Shown piece after piece: positions 43,778 to 52,645 of a DNA stretch of 64,000 bases. How positions within the stretch are numbered: position 1 is the stretch's first letter; the number at the start of each line of letters is the position of its first letter. Below the pieces are notes generated by a model. The model had not been told where the DNA came from and made no database searches. It saw nothing but the letters and a program-made list of their open reading frames with translations. A program made the translations under genes and the position numbers. The stretch is from Pedobacter sp. AJM. GTDB taxonomy: Bacteria > Bacteroidota > Bacteroidia > Sphingobacteriales > Sphingobacteriaceae. The stretch is from NCBI RefSeq assembly GCF_002197755.1, contig NZ_NHOT01000001.1, positions 558,001 to 622,000 on the forward strand, written 5' to 3'.

Positions 43778-45712
43778 TTATTTCTTAACCGGTACCTGCT
43801 TGATTAACCAGTTCACCAAATCGTTGGTTGCCTTAAAATTTTCAAATTCTGCGGGCAATTTTCTTCCATCGATATATTCATTGTAGAACCATGGATCGCC
43901 AACGGCGAATACCGTTCCTTTGCCATATTTTGCTGTCGCGATAATTACATCACCTTTATCGGTTAGCGCAGCAACTGCAGGCATTTTGGCAACGATGGTT
44001 GAAATTTCTTTGATGTACACTTTTTTCGCTGTTTTGAAAATCGAATTTCCTGCCGGGATTTTGATTGCACCCTGTTCAAAATTTGAGCCTTGTACTTTGT
44101 TCCGGCTATCCTCATTAAATTTAATTCCGAAGGATTCTGGCAATACATTAAATTTAGTGATCTCGCAATTGCCCACATCATTAAGCAATAGCACTAAAAC
44201 GCCGCCAGCTTTCACCCATTCGCTCACTTGTTTGGCGTGTTCGGCATTCATGAAATTTGGATTTGCTGTTTCCTTTTCGGTATCCGGATCAACAATAATA
44301 TAAATATTATTGCCTTTTAAATTCGCTGTGGTTGGCGCAACTTTTAAGGTTGAGGTTTTTACACCTGCATCGTTAAAAACCTTTCCAAGCAAAGAAAATC
44401 CATTGTTATCATCTTCGTTCCAAAGGTAATGGAAGGGGATTTTATCACCGGCTGGGCCGGTCATGTACTCGTTGTTAAAGAAATTGTCGACCGTAACGGT
44501 AAGGCCTTTTCCAGTTTTAGGCAATGCGGCTATTTCCATTTCGGCGGCTGCACAAATAAAAGCCCCAACGCCTTTCGGATCATTGGTAATCACTTTCTCA
44601 CTGATGTAATATTCAAAGCTGCCATCACGGTATTTTGGCTTTCCGCCTAAACCAGAAACAGAAACGGTTTTAGTCAGGTTTACCCTTTCATCACCAGCCT
44701 TTTCAATAAATTCTTTCTTTAAACCGGCATAACCTTTACTTGCTGCAGCCATAAAATTTTGTGGTAACCAGCCTTTGCGAACACCTTTAGCTAAACCATA
44801 CACAAACATACTCGATGCGGAACTTTCCAGGTAATTGCCTTTTTTAGCGGGCAGGTTGAGGATATCAAACCAAACCCCTGATTTAGCATCCTGAACTTTT
44901 ACTGCAGCGGTGGCTGTACGGTTTAAAATGGCCAATAATTCTTTTCGTTTCGGATGATTTTCAGGAAAATTATCCAATACATCAACCAAAGCCATCATGT
45001 ACCAACCCATTGCCCGCCCCCAGAAGTGCGGCGATAAGCCTGTTTTCTTATCTGCCCATCTTTCGGTCCTGCTTTCATCATAACCATGGTATAAGAGACC
45101 TGTTTTCAGATCGCGAGCATTTTTTTCCATCCAGATAAACTGATTGGCAATATCATCATAAGCAGCATCTTTTTTCATCAGACGAGCATATTCCGCGTAA
45201 AAAGGCTCGCCCATATACAAGCCATCAAGCCACATCTGGTTGGGATAAATTTTCTTATGCCAGAAGCCCCCCTCTTTCGTTCGCGGCTGTTGCTGCAACT
45301 GATCATAAAGTTTATTTGCTGCCAGAAGGTATTTTTGCTGCCCGGTAACTTTATACAACAGCAGAAGCGAACGCCCGTTTTTAATATTGTCGATGTTAAA
45401 ATCTTCCGCCTTGTAAGTAGCAATATTTCCTTCCTTATCTAAATAAGCGTCCATAGATGACTGGATGTATTTAAAATAGTCACCGTTTCCGGTATTGCGC
45501 CAAACGGCAGCGGCACCTTCAAGCACTACACCCATATCGTATGTCCACTTCGGACCTTTCGCACCTTTTAGTACAGCAGTATCCTGAAACAATTTCTCCA
45601 TTGCAGTCCTGGTTAACTGTTCAGAAAGTTTCTTTTGTGCAAAACCTGTCAGCGATAATACTGAACATCCCAGAAATGCGATTGCGGTATATAAAACTGA
45701 TTTCTTCTTCAT
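43778..45712 (-). CDS. Unsaturated rhamnogalacturonyl hydrolase (GH88/GH105) with extra C-terminal domain
   Basis: A 644-residue secreted enzyme, signal peptide 1-25. Residues about 30-400 are an alpha/alpha barrel of the GH105/GH88 type (QMWLDGLYMGEPFYAEYAR, GRAMGWYMMALVDVLDNFP, HYISEK-like end); they remove the terminal unsaturated uronate. The remaining 230 residues (DNFFNNEY to the end) look like a DUF4350/glutamine-amidotransferase-like domain (AKQVSEWVKAGGVLVLLLND). Usual members are about 370-400 residues. The start overlaps the GH28 stop by one base. Confidence 0.88.
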   Translation of the reverse strand: MKKKSVLYTAIAFLGCSVLSLTGFAQKKLSEQLTRTAMEKLFQDTAVLKGAKGPKWTYDMGVVLEGAAAVWRNTGNGDYFKYIQSSMDAYLDKEGNIATYKAEDFNIDNIKNGRSLLLLYKVTGQQKYLLAANKLYDQLQQQPRTKEGGFWHKKIYPNQMWLDGLYMGEPFYAEYARLMKKDAAYDDIANQFIWMEKNARDLKTGLLYHGYDESRTERWADKKTGLSPHFWGRAMGWYMMALVDVLDNFPENHPKRKELLAILNRTATAAVKVQDAKSGVWFDILNLPAKKGNYLESSASSMFVYGLAKGVRKGWLPQNFMAAASKGYAGLKKEFIEKAGDERVNLTKTVSVSGLGGKPKYRDGSFEYYISEKVITNDPKGVGAFICAAAEMEIAALPKTGKGLTVTVDNFFNNEYMTGPAGDKIPFHYLWNEDDNNGFSLLGKVFNDAGVKTSTLKVAPTTANLKGNNIYIIVDPDTEKETANPNFMNAEHAKQVSEWVKAGGVLVLLLNDVGNCEITKFNVLPESFGIKFNEDSRNKVQGSNFEQGAIKIPAGNSIFKTAKKVYIKEISTIVAKMPAVAALTDKGDVIIATAKYGKGTVFAVGDPWFYNEYIDGRKLPAEFENFKATNDLVNWLIKQVPVKK

Positions 45713-47385
45713 TATTTTGAAATCTCTAATGCATTTTTATTGACTTCAGCAGCACTGCTGGATACCTTTTTTGCTTTTGAAGCATCTGTGCCGCTTACTT
45801 TAATTCCTTTTGATTTATCGCCGGCTACATTAAATAATAATTCGGCACCGTTTTTATACTGGAGTTTATCGATATTGATATTGGAGCTGTTCTGAATATT
45901 CACAACCGGGTTAGAGTTATCGGTAATCACCTTTACATTCTTTAAAAAGATGCCTGTTGCTTCAATGATTTCAATGCCTTCTTTAGCCTTAATGGTTACA
46001 TTTTCCAGGTGAATGTCTTTGATATTCATTTCTGGCAAACCCCTGAAAAAGATGGCTTTTTCAGCACCATTCGCCACCACATCTTTGATATAAAAATTTC
46101 TGAACTGTGGTGTAGCTTCTGTAACCGGAATCATGACACTTTTTATGGCCTCACGTTTTTCACCCGCCAGCACAATGGGATCAACGGCGGCATAATACAT
46201 ATCAAACAGGATGGCCTCACCCGGAATATCAATCATGTTGATGTTATTTACATAAATATTTTCTACAATTCCACCACGCCCACGTGTTGTTTTAAAGCGT
46301 AAGCCAATATCGGTACCAATAAAAGAACAATCATATACCCAGATATTTTTAGCACCACCGCTCATTTCACTTCCTATAACGAAACCGCCATGCGCATGGT
46401 ATACTACATTATTTCTTACAATTACATTTTCTGTTGGTACACCACGCTGGCGTCCGGCTTCATCTCTGCCAGATTTAATGCAGATTCCATCATCACCAAC
46501 ATCAAAAGTGCTGCCTTCAATTAATACATTTTTACAGGATTCTACATCTACCCCATCACCATTTTGTGCATACCAGGGGTTTTTCACCTGAAGATTTCTC
46601 AAGGTTAAATCTTCACAAAGCAGGGGATGCAGGTTCCAGGCGGGTGAGTTTTGAAAAGTAACCCCTTCTAAAAGGATGGTTTTACAATTGGTGAGCACGA
46701 GCAGATTCGGACGGAGAAAATCTTTGATATCTTCATAATCCTTTGCTGTTTTACCTGATTCAATGACGCCTGCATTTTTGGTATTTGAGCCCTTAACGGT
46801 TTTAGCCGACGGGTACCACATTTTGCCATCTTCGCGAACAATTCCACCGGAAGCAACCAGGTTTTTCCATTGGGATTCTGTTAACTTATCTTTTTTTACC
46901 ATGCGCCACGCGCCACCGTTCCCATCAATAATGCCGGTTCCGGTAATGGCAATGTTTTCCAGGTTTGTTCCTGAAATCGGACTTTGGTTGCGCCAAGCCG
47001 GCCTGCCTTCCCAATTTCCTTCCACCAGTTTATATTGATTGAAATCAGCTGTAAACTGAAGAATAGCATCTCTTTTTAAATGAAGATTCACGTTACTTTT
47101 CAGTTCTATAGGCCCGGTAAGCCATAAACCTGAAGGGATTACCACCACTCCGCCACCTTTCTGGCTGACACTGCTTATGGTTTTATTGATGCTTTCTGTA
47201 TTTAAAGCTATGCCATCACCTTTAGCGCCAAAATTAACAATACTGGTGGTATCATTTTTAATTTTAACTTGGCGGATAACTGGTAAACTCGTTTTTTGCT
47301 GGGCTTTTGTTATACCAGCACTACAAATAAGGATAAAGGCGAGGGCTATTTTAGAATGGCATAAACTTCCAGAAATATATTTCAT
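45712..47385 (-). CDS. Polygalacturonase (GH28)
   Basis: The ATG at 47385 opens a signal peptide (MKYISGSLCHSKIALAFILICSAGITKAQ), so I reject the 42-codon extension to 47511. The 557-residue beta-helix enzyme shows all GH28 motifs: NGDGVDVESC, VGDDGICIKSG (catalytic Asp pair), HGGFVIGSEMSGG (His) and GLRFKTTRGRGG (Arg-Lys). It hydrolyses galacturonan, probably in exo fashion given the large insertions (inference). It heads GH28-GH105-PL10; a putative operator lies 80 bases upstream. Confidence 0.94.
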   Translation of the reverse strand: MKYISGSLCHSKIALAFILICSAGITKAQQKTSLPVIRQVKIKNDTTSIVNFGAKGDGIALNTESINKTISSVSQKGGGVVVIPSGLWLTGPIELKSNVNLHLKRDAILQFTADFNQYKLVEGNWEGRPAWRNQSPISGTNLENIAITGTGIIDGNGGAWRMVKKDKLTESQWKNLVASGGIVREDGKMWYPSAKTVKGSNTKNAGVIESGKTAKDYEDIKDFLRPNLLVLTNCKTILLEGVTFQNSPAWNLHPLLCEDLTLRNLQVKNPWYAQNGDGVDVESCKNVLIEGSTFDVGDDGICIKSGRDEAGRQRGVPTENVIVRNNVVYHAHGGFVIGSEMSGGAKNIWVYDCSFIGTDIGLRFKTTRGRGGIVENIYVNNINMIDIPGEAILFDMYYAAVDPIVLAGEKREAIKSVMIPVTEATPQFRNFYIKDVVANGAEKAIFFRGLPEMNIKDIHLENVTIKAKEGIEIIEATGIFLKNVKVITDNSNPVVNIQNSSNINIDKLQYKNGAELLFNVAGDKSKGIKVSGTDASKAKKVSSSAAEVNKNALEISK

Positions 47386-47405
47386 TATTTGCGCGGTTAA
47401 ATTAT

Positions 47406-47428
47406 ACTTGGTTATTGTAATAACAAGT
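47406..47428. other. Hairpin in the leader of the GH28 gene
   Basis: ACTTGGTTATT (47406-47416) and AATAACAAGT (47419-47428) can pair with one bulged base. It lies about 20 to 43 bases upstream of the GH28 ATG in the 158-base gap and might affect translation or stability of the mRNA. Confidence 0.35.
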
Positions 47429-47464
47429 GTACGTTGTTTGCCTTTAAAAGCGAAGAGAAATCTA

Positions 47465-47477
47465 TGCAAACGTTGCC
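47465..47477. promoter_or_regulatory. Putative LacI-type operator, variant upstream of GH28
   Basis: TGCAAACGTTGCC shares 11 of 13 bases with TGCAATCGTTCCC at 20743-20755. It is nearer to the symmetric form GCAAACGTTTGC. It lies 80 bases before the GH28 start, between GH28 and the CE8 gene. Confidence 0.5.
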
Positions 47478-47543
47478 GGAGAAAAGCATCAGATACCTGC
47501 CATACAAACAATTAAAAATCTGAAATACAAATCCTTACATACA

Positions 47544-48500
47544 TTATTTTTGTTCAGGATTCCATCCGCGGAAAACGTTTTCCATAATGTAACTTTTATA
47601 CGCCTCATTGCTGAGCTGATGAGACCATTTCACCCGCTTTTCAGGCCGGGCACCTTTGCCGCTGTTTTGATATTCAGCATAATAAGCGGTTTGTTCATTG
47701 CTTTCTTTCCCCCAGTTATCCCAGCCTTCAGGTCGAATCAGTGCCGGAAGCTCACAGTTTAAAAATACCACCTTTGCATAAGGCCGCCACGGACGCCCCA
47801 GATAAAAGCTGTTTTCAGGCGCATCGCCTTTGATTGTACATTGGTTAAAAACATAGCCAAATTTAGTCGTATCAGCAGTTGATGCGGCGGTAATGTAACC
47901 TTGCTTTTTGCAAAAAAGCGTACATCTTTCAAACCAGGCAGTAGCAGAACCAAAGATAAAATCTACCGTTCCTTCAATGTAGCAGTTTTTATAAAATTGC
48001 CGGTTATTCCCGCCGTAAGTATAAAGCGTATCCTGAAACCCCAGAAACCGGCAGTTTATGAAAGCAGATTTATCGCCACCTGCCCAAACGGCAACAGCTT
48101 GTCCCACCGGACCGGATGAATTTTCGAACGTGATATTTTCTGCAGAAAATCCTTCACCATAAATATAAAAACTTGATGAACCTGATGTGCCCTTATCTTC
48201 TCCAAAAATATTCTTCTTTTGTGCAAAATCATCATACGTTAGAATGGTTTCATTTAAACTTTCGCCAACCAGCCTCACGTTCTTTTTAGATGCGGCCAGG
48301 ATCAATTTTTCTTTATAGATTCCTTTTTTTATAAAAATAGTGGTGATTTTATTTCTAAAATCCGGCACTGCATGAATGGCTTCCTGCACCGTTTTGAAAT
48401 CGCCACCTCCCTTTGCATCGACCACAAAATCTGGTTTGGCATCAATGGCATTTGCAGTGCAGGAAAACGCAACAAACAGTACTAGAATAATGAATTTCAT
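47544..48500 (-). CDS. Pectin methylesterase (CE8), second copy
   Basis: A 318-residue secreted enzyme: signal peptide about 1-19, then GQAVAV, GFQDTLY, DFIFGSA and LGRPWRPYAKV, the CE8 catalytic motifs. It resembles the copy at 12726 only at family level. It could prepare homogalacturonan for the GH28 and PL10 enzymes. It is read toward GH28 but may have its own promoter with a TATATTTG box at 48578-48585. Confidence 0.93.
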   Translation of the reverse strand: MKFIILVLFVAFSCTANAIDAKPDFVVDAKGGGDFKTVQEAIHAVPDFRNKITTIFIKKGIYKEKLILAASKKNVRLVGESLNETILTYDDFAQKKNIFGEDKGTSGSSSFYIYGEGFSAENITFENSSGPVGQAVAVWAGGDKSAFINCRFLGFQDTLYTYGGNNRQFYKNCYIEGTVDFIFGSATAWFERCTLFCKKQGYITAASTADTTKFGYVFNQCTIKGDAPENSFYLGRPWRPYAKVVFLNCELPALIRPEGWDNWGKESNEQTAYYAEYQNSGKGARPEKRVKWSHQLSNEAYKSYIMENVFRGWNPEQK

Positions 48501-48577
48501 ATTGGGATCTGGTTAGGCATCAATTAAAATCGGCCACGTAAATAAAGTATAAACTTAATCACGCAGCCGGGCTTTAA

Positions 48578-48585
48578 CAAATATA
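48578..48585 (-). promoter_or_regulatory. Putative -7 box of the CE8 gene
   Basis: TATATTTG on the minus strand fits TAnnTTTG, 78 bases upstream of the ATG at 48500. No convincing -33 box. The operator-like pair lies 60 bases further upstream. Confidence 0.4.
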
Positions 48586-48645
48586 TGATAGACAATTTTA
48601 AACATTAATAATGATCGTAAAGAAGAAAAGTCAACAATAAAGATC

Positions 48646-48672
48646 GCAAACGATGTCGGGAACGATTGCACA
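48646..48672. promoter_or_regulatory. Putative double LacI-type operator between CE8 and GH43
   Basis: GCAAACGATGTC (48646-48657) is directly followed by GGGAACGATTGCACA (48658-48672), the exact reverse complement of the site at 20741-20755. The pair sits in the divergent gap of CE8 and GH43, so one regulator could act on both. The word AACGAT recurs 12 bases apart (48649 and 48661). Confidence 0.6.
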
Positions 48673-48790
48673 GTATCGTCTTGATCAAAAATAAAAAAAG
48701 GCTTAATCTTGTTAGTTGGCTAATCTGCAGGCTTGATTATATAAATAGCCAAAGATTTAATGCGATAATACTAACCATATATCAATCATC

Positions 48791-50431
48791 ATGATGAAAT
48801 ATTTCCTGAAATTCATACTTGTAACGGGCCTTTGCTTCCACGCATTGGCACAGTCTCAGAATAATAGTGATATCTCAAAAGTTTGGATAGCTGATCAGGG
48901 CAATGGTACTTATCAAAACCCGGTTATTTATGCCGATTATTCTGATCCGGATGCCATCCGTGTGGGCAATGATTTCTATCTGATTGCTTCAAGCTTTGAT
49001 GCCGTTCCGGGCTTGCCCATTCTTCATTCAAAAGACCTCGTTAATTGGAAAATTATTGGTCATGCTTTAAAGAGGCAACCTCCATTTGATCATTTTGAAA
49101 AAACACAGCATGGTAATGGTGTTTGGGCACCCTCTATCAGGTACCGAAATGGTGAATTTTATATTTATTATCCCGATCCGGATTTTGGCATTTATCTAAC
49201 TAAAGCAAAAAACATTACAGGAGAGTGGTCTGACCCGAAATTAGTGGCTGCCGGAAAAGGTTTGATCGATCCTTGTCCGTTTTGGGATGAAGATGGAAAA
49301 GCCTACCTCGCCTATGCTTATGCCGGAAGCCGTGCCGGAATTAAAAGTGTTTTAGCCGTAATGCCGCTTACTGCTGATGGAACCAAAGCTACCGGGACGG
49401 GTAGAATTGTTTATGACGGACATGAATCAGACCCGACCATTGAAGGACCTAAATTTTATAAACGTAATGGCTTTTATTACTTATTTGCTCCTGCTGGCGG
49501 GGTCTCTACTGGCTGGCAATTGGTATTAAGAAGTAAAAATATTTATGGTCCCTATGAAAGAAGGGTAGTGATGGATCAGGGAAAATCAACAGTTAACGGG
49601 CCACATCAGGGTGCCTGGGTTAACACACCAACCGGCGAAGACTGGTTCCTCCATTTTCAGGATCAAGATGCTTATGGAAGAGTGGTTCATTTACAGCCCA
49701 TGAAATGGACAAATAACTGGCCGATAATTGGTACTGACCAGGATAATGATGGCATTGGAGAACCGGTCATGATTTATAAAAAACCAAATGTTGTCCAAAC
49801 TTATCCGATGAGTACGCCAGTAGAAAGTGATGAATTCAATGCAACAGATTTAGGCTTGCAATGGCAGTGGCAGGCCAACCCGCAGCCTACATGGATGTTT
49901 ACCGATGCAGGTAAAGGTGTTCTGAAATTGTATACTGCAAAAATTCCGGAAGAAGCGAAGAACTTGTGGGATGTGCCCAATTTACTGATGCAGAAATTTC
50001 CTGCAGAAGAATTTACGGTCACGACTAAAGTAAATTTTAAACCGAATCCAAAACTCGAAAATGAACAAACCGGATTAGTGATAATGGGTAGAAGCTATGC
50101 TAAAATCAGTGTTAAAAGTAAAAATGACGGACTTTATCTGATGTTTGGCATTTGCCAGAGTGCAGATAAGGGAAAAGCCGAAAGCGAAAAAGAAATTGCC
50201 AAACTTAAATCAGGCCAGGTTTATATGAAGGTAACAGTTGTTAAAGGTGCTAAATGTCAGTTTAGTTTTAGTGAAGATGGCATCATGTTTAAACATGTTG
50301 GTGATGAATTTCAGGCTACAGCCGGACAATGGATTGGTGCAAAAGTAGGCTTGTACGCCATAAGGGATACACAAACCAATGATGCCGGAATAGCAGAGTA
50401 TGATTGGTTCAGAATTGATAAATTAAAATAA
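48791..50431 (+). CDS. Secreted GH43 glycoside hydrolase
   Basis: A 546-residue enzyme with signal peptide (about 1-21) and a five-bladed propeller (about 40-330): catalytic base in ADYSDPDAIR, pKa-modulating Asp in LIDPCPFWDEDG, general acid in TIEGPKFYKRNG. A concanavalin-like beta-sandwich follows (about 350-546), as in GH43 subfamily 12-type enzymes. Likely alpha-L-arabinofuranosidase or beta-xylosidase acting on pectin side chains; the choice cannot be made from sequence. Followed after 9 bases by CE12. Confidence 0.9.
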   Translation: MMKYFLKFILVTGLCFHALAQSQNNSDISKVWIADQGNGTYQNPVIYADYSDPDAIRVGNDFYLIASSFDAVPGLPILHSKDLVNWKIIGHALKRQPPFDHFEKTQHGNGVWAPSIRYRNGEFYIYYPDPDFGIYLTKAKNITGEWSDPKLVAAGKGLIDPCPFWDEDGKAYLAYAYAGSRAGIKSVLAVMPLTADGTKATGTGRIVYDGHESDPTIEGPKFYKRNGFYYLFAPAGGVSTGWQLVLRSKNIYGPYERRVVMDQGKSTVNGPHQGAWVNTPTGEDWFLHFQDQDAYGRVVHLQPMKWTNNWPIIGTDQDNDGIGEPVMIYKKPNVVQTYPMSTPVESDEFNATDLGLQWQWQANPQPTWMFTDAGKGVLKLYTAKIPEEAKNLWDVPNLLMQKFPAEEFTVTTKVNFKPNPKLENEQTGLVIMGRSYAKISVKSKNDGLYLMFGICQSADKGKAESEKEIAKLKSGQVYMKVTVVKGAKCQFSFSEDGIMFKHVGDEFQATAGQWIGAKVGLYAIRDTQTNDAGIAEYDWFRIDKLK

Positions 50432-50440
50432 CTGCGGTAT

Positions 50441-51235
50441 ATGAAAAAACATGTTCAAATCTGTCTCATCATGGGATTAACAGTTTTGCTGATGTCGTTC
50501 ATGATAAAACGCGAACCTGTAAAAGTTTACCTGATTGGTGATTCTACTGTTGCTGATTACAGCCTGGAAACCGATTACATGCAGAAACGTTATCCTCTAA
50601 CAGGCTGGGGACAGGTTTTTCAACAATTCCTGATAAAAGATAGTCTGAAAAATTTAAATCATCTGATCAAAAATGATAGTGCCCTGGTAATCGACCAAGC
50701 AAAAGGCGGCAGAAGCACCCGGTCATTTTTTGAAGAAGGCAGATGGAAAGCGCTTTTAACTACATTGAAGAAAAATGATTTAGTCCTCATTCAATTCGGA
50801 CATAATGATGCAGCGAAAGATAAACCTGAGCGTTATGTTGATATCCCTGGCTATAAAAAATTTTTAAGAATGTATGTAAATGAAACCAGGGCGAAAGGTG
50901 CCAAACCTATCCTGATTACTCCCGTAACCCGAAATTATCCCTGGAAGAATGGAGTACTTGGCAGTGCTCATGGTGAATATCCTCAGGCCGTCATGGATGT
51001 AGCGAAGGAATTAAGTGTTCCGGTAATTGACTTAACAACACTTTCCGCAGATTTATTTACTTCAAAAGGCATTGATTTCGTTACCAAAAATTATTTCATG
51101 AATTTAGATTCCGGGAAATATGTTGCTTATCCTAAAGGACAAAAAGACAATACCCATTTTCAGCCGGATGGCGCAAAAGAGATTGCCAGGTTAGTATATG
51201 AAGGCTTAAAAAAAATCAATATATCTTCAATGTAA
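50441..51235 (+). CDS. Rhamnogalacturonan acetylesterase (CE12), second copy
   Basis: A 264-residue secreted SGNH esterase: signal peptide or anchor about 5-22, GDST at 33-36, GGRSTRSF, FGHND, and the C-terminal DNTHFQPDGA with catalytic Asp and His. Same fold and likely role as the copy at 11982 but with an extra segment after GDST (DYSLETDYMQKRYP). Transcribed with GH43. Confidence 0.9.
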   Translation: MKKHVQICLIMGLTVLLMSFMIKREPVKVYLIGDSTVADYSLETDYMQKRYPLTGWGQVFQQFLIKDSLKNLNHLIKNDSALVIDQAKGGRSTRSFFEEGRWKALLTTLKKNDLVLIQFGHNDAAKDKPERYVDIPGYKKFLRMYVNETRAKGAKPILITPVTRNYPWKNGVLGSAHGEYPQAVMDVAKELSVPVIDLTTLSADLFTSKGIDFVTKNYFMNLDSGKYVAYPKGQKDNTHFQPDGAKEIARLVYEGLKKINISSM

Positions 51236-51275
51236 TCACTAATATGAGTGGGATTTAACCGATCACATTAGTGAT
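51235..51275. terminator. Hairpin between convergent CE12 and AhpD-like genes
   Basis: ATCACTAAT (51235-51243) and ATTAGTGAT (51267-51275) make a perfect 9-base stem overlapping the CE12 stop. No T-run follows, so it may be a weak terminator or an mRNA end-stabilising stem. Confidence 0.4.
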
Positions 51276-51285
51276 CCCAGATTAT

Positions 51286-51720
51286 TTATCCAACCATTAA
51301 TTTCGTGGCGATGGCAATTCTATTCCAGGCATTAATGGTAATAATCGCCATTATAACCTGAGCTAAATGCTGCTCATTAAAAAAACGAGAAGCGTTACGG
51401 TATGTCTCATCAGAAACATGCTTTGAAATTAAAGTTACCTCTTCCGTTAAAGCCAAAACAGCTTTTTCTTTTTCAGTAAACAAAGTGGTTTCTCTCCAGG
51501 CATTCAGCAAGTATAAACGCTGTTCAGTTTCGCCAATTTTACGTGCATCTGTACTGTGCATATTCAGGCAAAAAGCACAACCATTAATTTGCGATGCCCT
51601 CATTTTAATCAGCTCCAATAATATGGGGTCAATTTTAGTGTTTGATAAATATTTTTCTAAACCATACATGGCTTCATAAGCTGCTGGCTCTGCTTTTTTA
51701 ATGTTAATTCTAGTTTCCAT
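51286..51720 (-). CDS. AhpD-like carboxymuconolactone decarboxylase family protein
   Basis: A 144-residue all-helical protein with the redox motif CAFC (48-51) followed by His55 in GCAFCLNMHSTDARK, the hallmark of AhpD-type alkylhydroperoxidases. Such proteins reduce peroxides or serve as thiol-linked reductases. It stands alone, with a 334-base gap upstream. Confidence 0.9.
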   Translation of the reverse strand: METRINIKKAEPAAYEAMYGLEKYLSNTKIDPILLELIKMRASQINGCAFCLNMHSTDARKIGETEQRLYLLNAWRETTLFTEKEKAVLALTEEVTLISKHVSDETYRNASRFFNEQHLAQVIMAIITINAWNRIAIATKLMVG

Positions 51721-52054
51721 TGTTATATTTTAATTACGCTATAAAGGTCCGGAATCAATAGATCAAAAAACTTAATCTAGTTTAAGAAAAGAGGCTACTT
51801 AACTGCAAAGGGCACCAAGCTATTTGCAATGAATTCAAAATTGGGAAAGTTTAATAATCATATTGCCTGAACATAGTTCAGTGCCTTCCTTGGTTGAAAC
51901 AACTGAGATTGTTACTTATTTGCATTAAATGATAAGAATAAACATCTATTTTAAATTTGCCTATAATTAAGAACATATATAAGCTCAACTATTTTGGATA
52001 CCCATTATATACTTAGCACGTACTATTTCCGAATATGCCTTAAATGGTAAAACA
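51721..52054. other. Gene-free intergenic stretch
   Basis: 334 bases between two minus-strand genes. I see no convincing frame, RNA gene, terminator or operator. The base composition is AT-rich. Confidence 0.5.
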
Positions 52055-52624
52055 TTATCGCTTCACCCTTATTTTACTTAAAAACTCAGGTGTAAAACCT
52101 AAATATGAAGCCAGCATATATTGTGGAATGCGCTGTACAAATTCGGGAAATGATCTGTTAAAATGATGATACCTTTCTTCTGCCGTCATGCTGTACAGAT
52201 ACCTGATCCGCAATTGGCTGGCCTGATGGCTTTTCTGCAATACCTGCCTGAAATACCTCTCCAGCTTTGGTAATTGAGCAAACATTTCTTCATAATGGCG
52301 GTGCTCAATGGCAATAACTTCAGTCGTTTCAGCAGCCTGGATAAAAAACTCAGAAGGTTGTTGAAAAAGAAAGCTGGTCAGGTCAGAAAGCCACCAGTTT
52401 TCAATGGCAAACTGCGTGGTTTGTTCTGCACCTTTGATATCAATAAAATATAACCTTAAACATCCTTTTACCACAAAATAATTGGCCCTGCAAACCTGCC
52501 CCTGTTCCAGTAAATAAGATTTCTTTTGAACTGTCAATGATTTGAGCAAAGCCGACAGTATTTCTTCTTCCTCCCCACTTAAATTTATAAACCTGTTGAT
52601 ATGACTAAATAAAGATTGATACAT
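52055..52624 (-). CDS. Crp/Fnr-family transcriptional regulator
   Basis: A 189-residue protein with an N-terminal cyclic-nucleotide-binding-like beta-roll (YLLEQGQVCRANYFVVKGCLRLYF at about 38-60) and a C-terminal HTH (YMLASYLGFTPEFLSKIR). The glycine-rich phosphate cassette for cAMP is not conserved, as in many Bacteroidota members, so the ligand is unknown. It ends at residue 189 shortly after the recognition helix. It is 21 bases downstream of the GLPGLI gene and may be read with it. Confidence 0.85.
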   Translation of the reverse strand: MYQSLFSHINRFINLSGEEEEILSALLKSLTVQKKSYLLEQGQVCRANYFVVKGCLRLYFIDIKGAEQTTQFAIENWWLSDLTSFLFQQPSEFFIQAAETTEVIAIEHRHYEEMFAQLPKLERYFRQVLQKSHQASQLRIRYLYSMTAEERYHHFNRSFPEFVQRIPQYMLASYLGFTPEFLSKIRVKR

Positions 52625-52645
52625 TATAGCGAATATACAGATGAA

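Noticed and set aside
47386..47511. N-terminal extension of GH28 by 42 codons
   Set aside because: It would bury the signal peptide and translate through the putative operator and leader hairpin.
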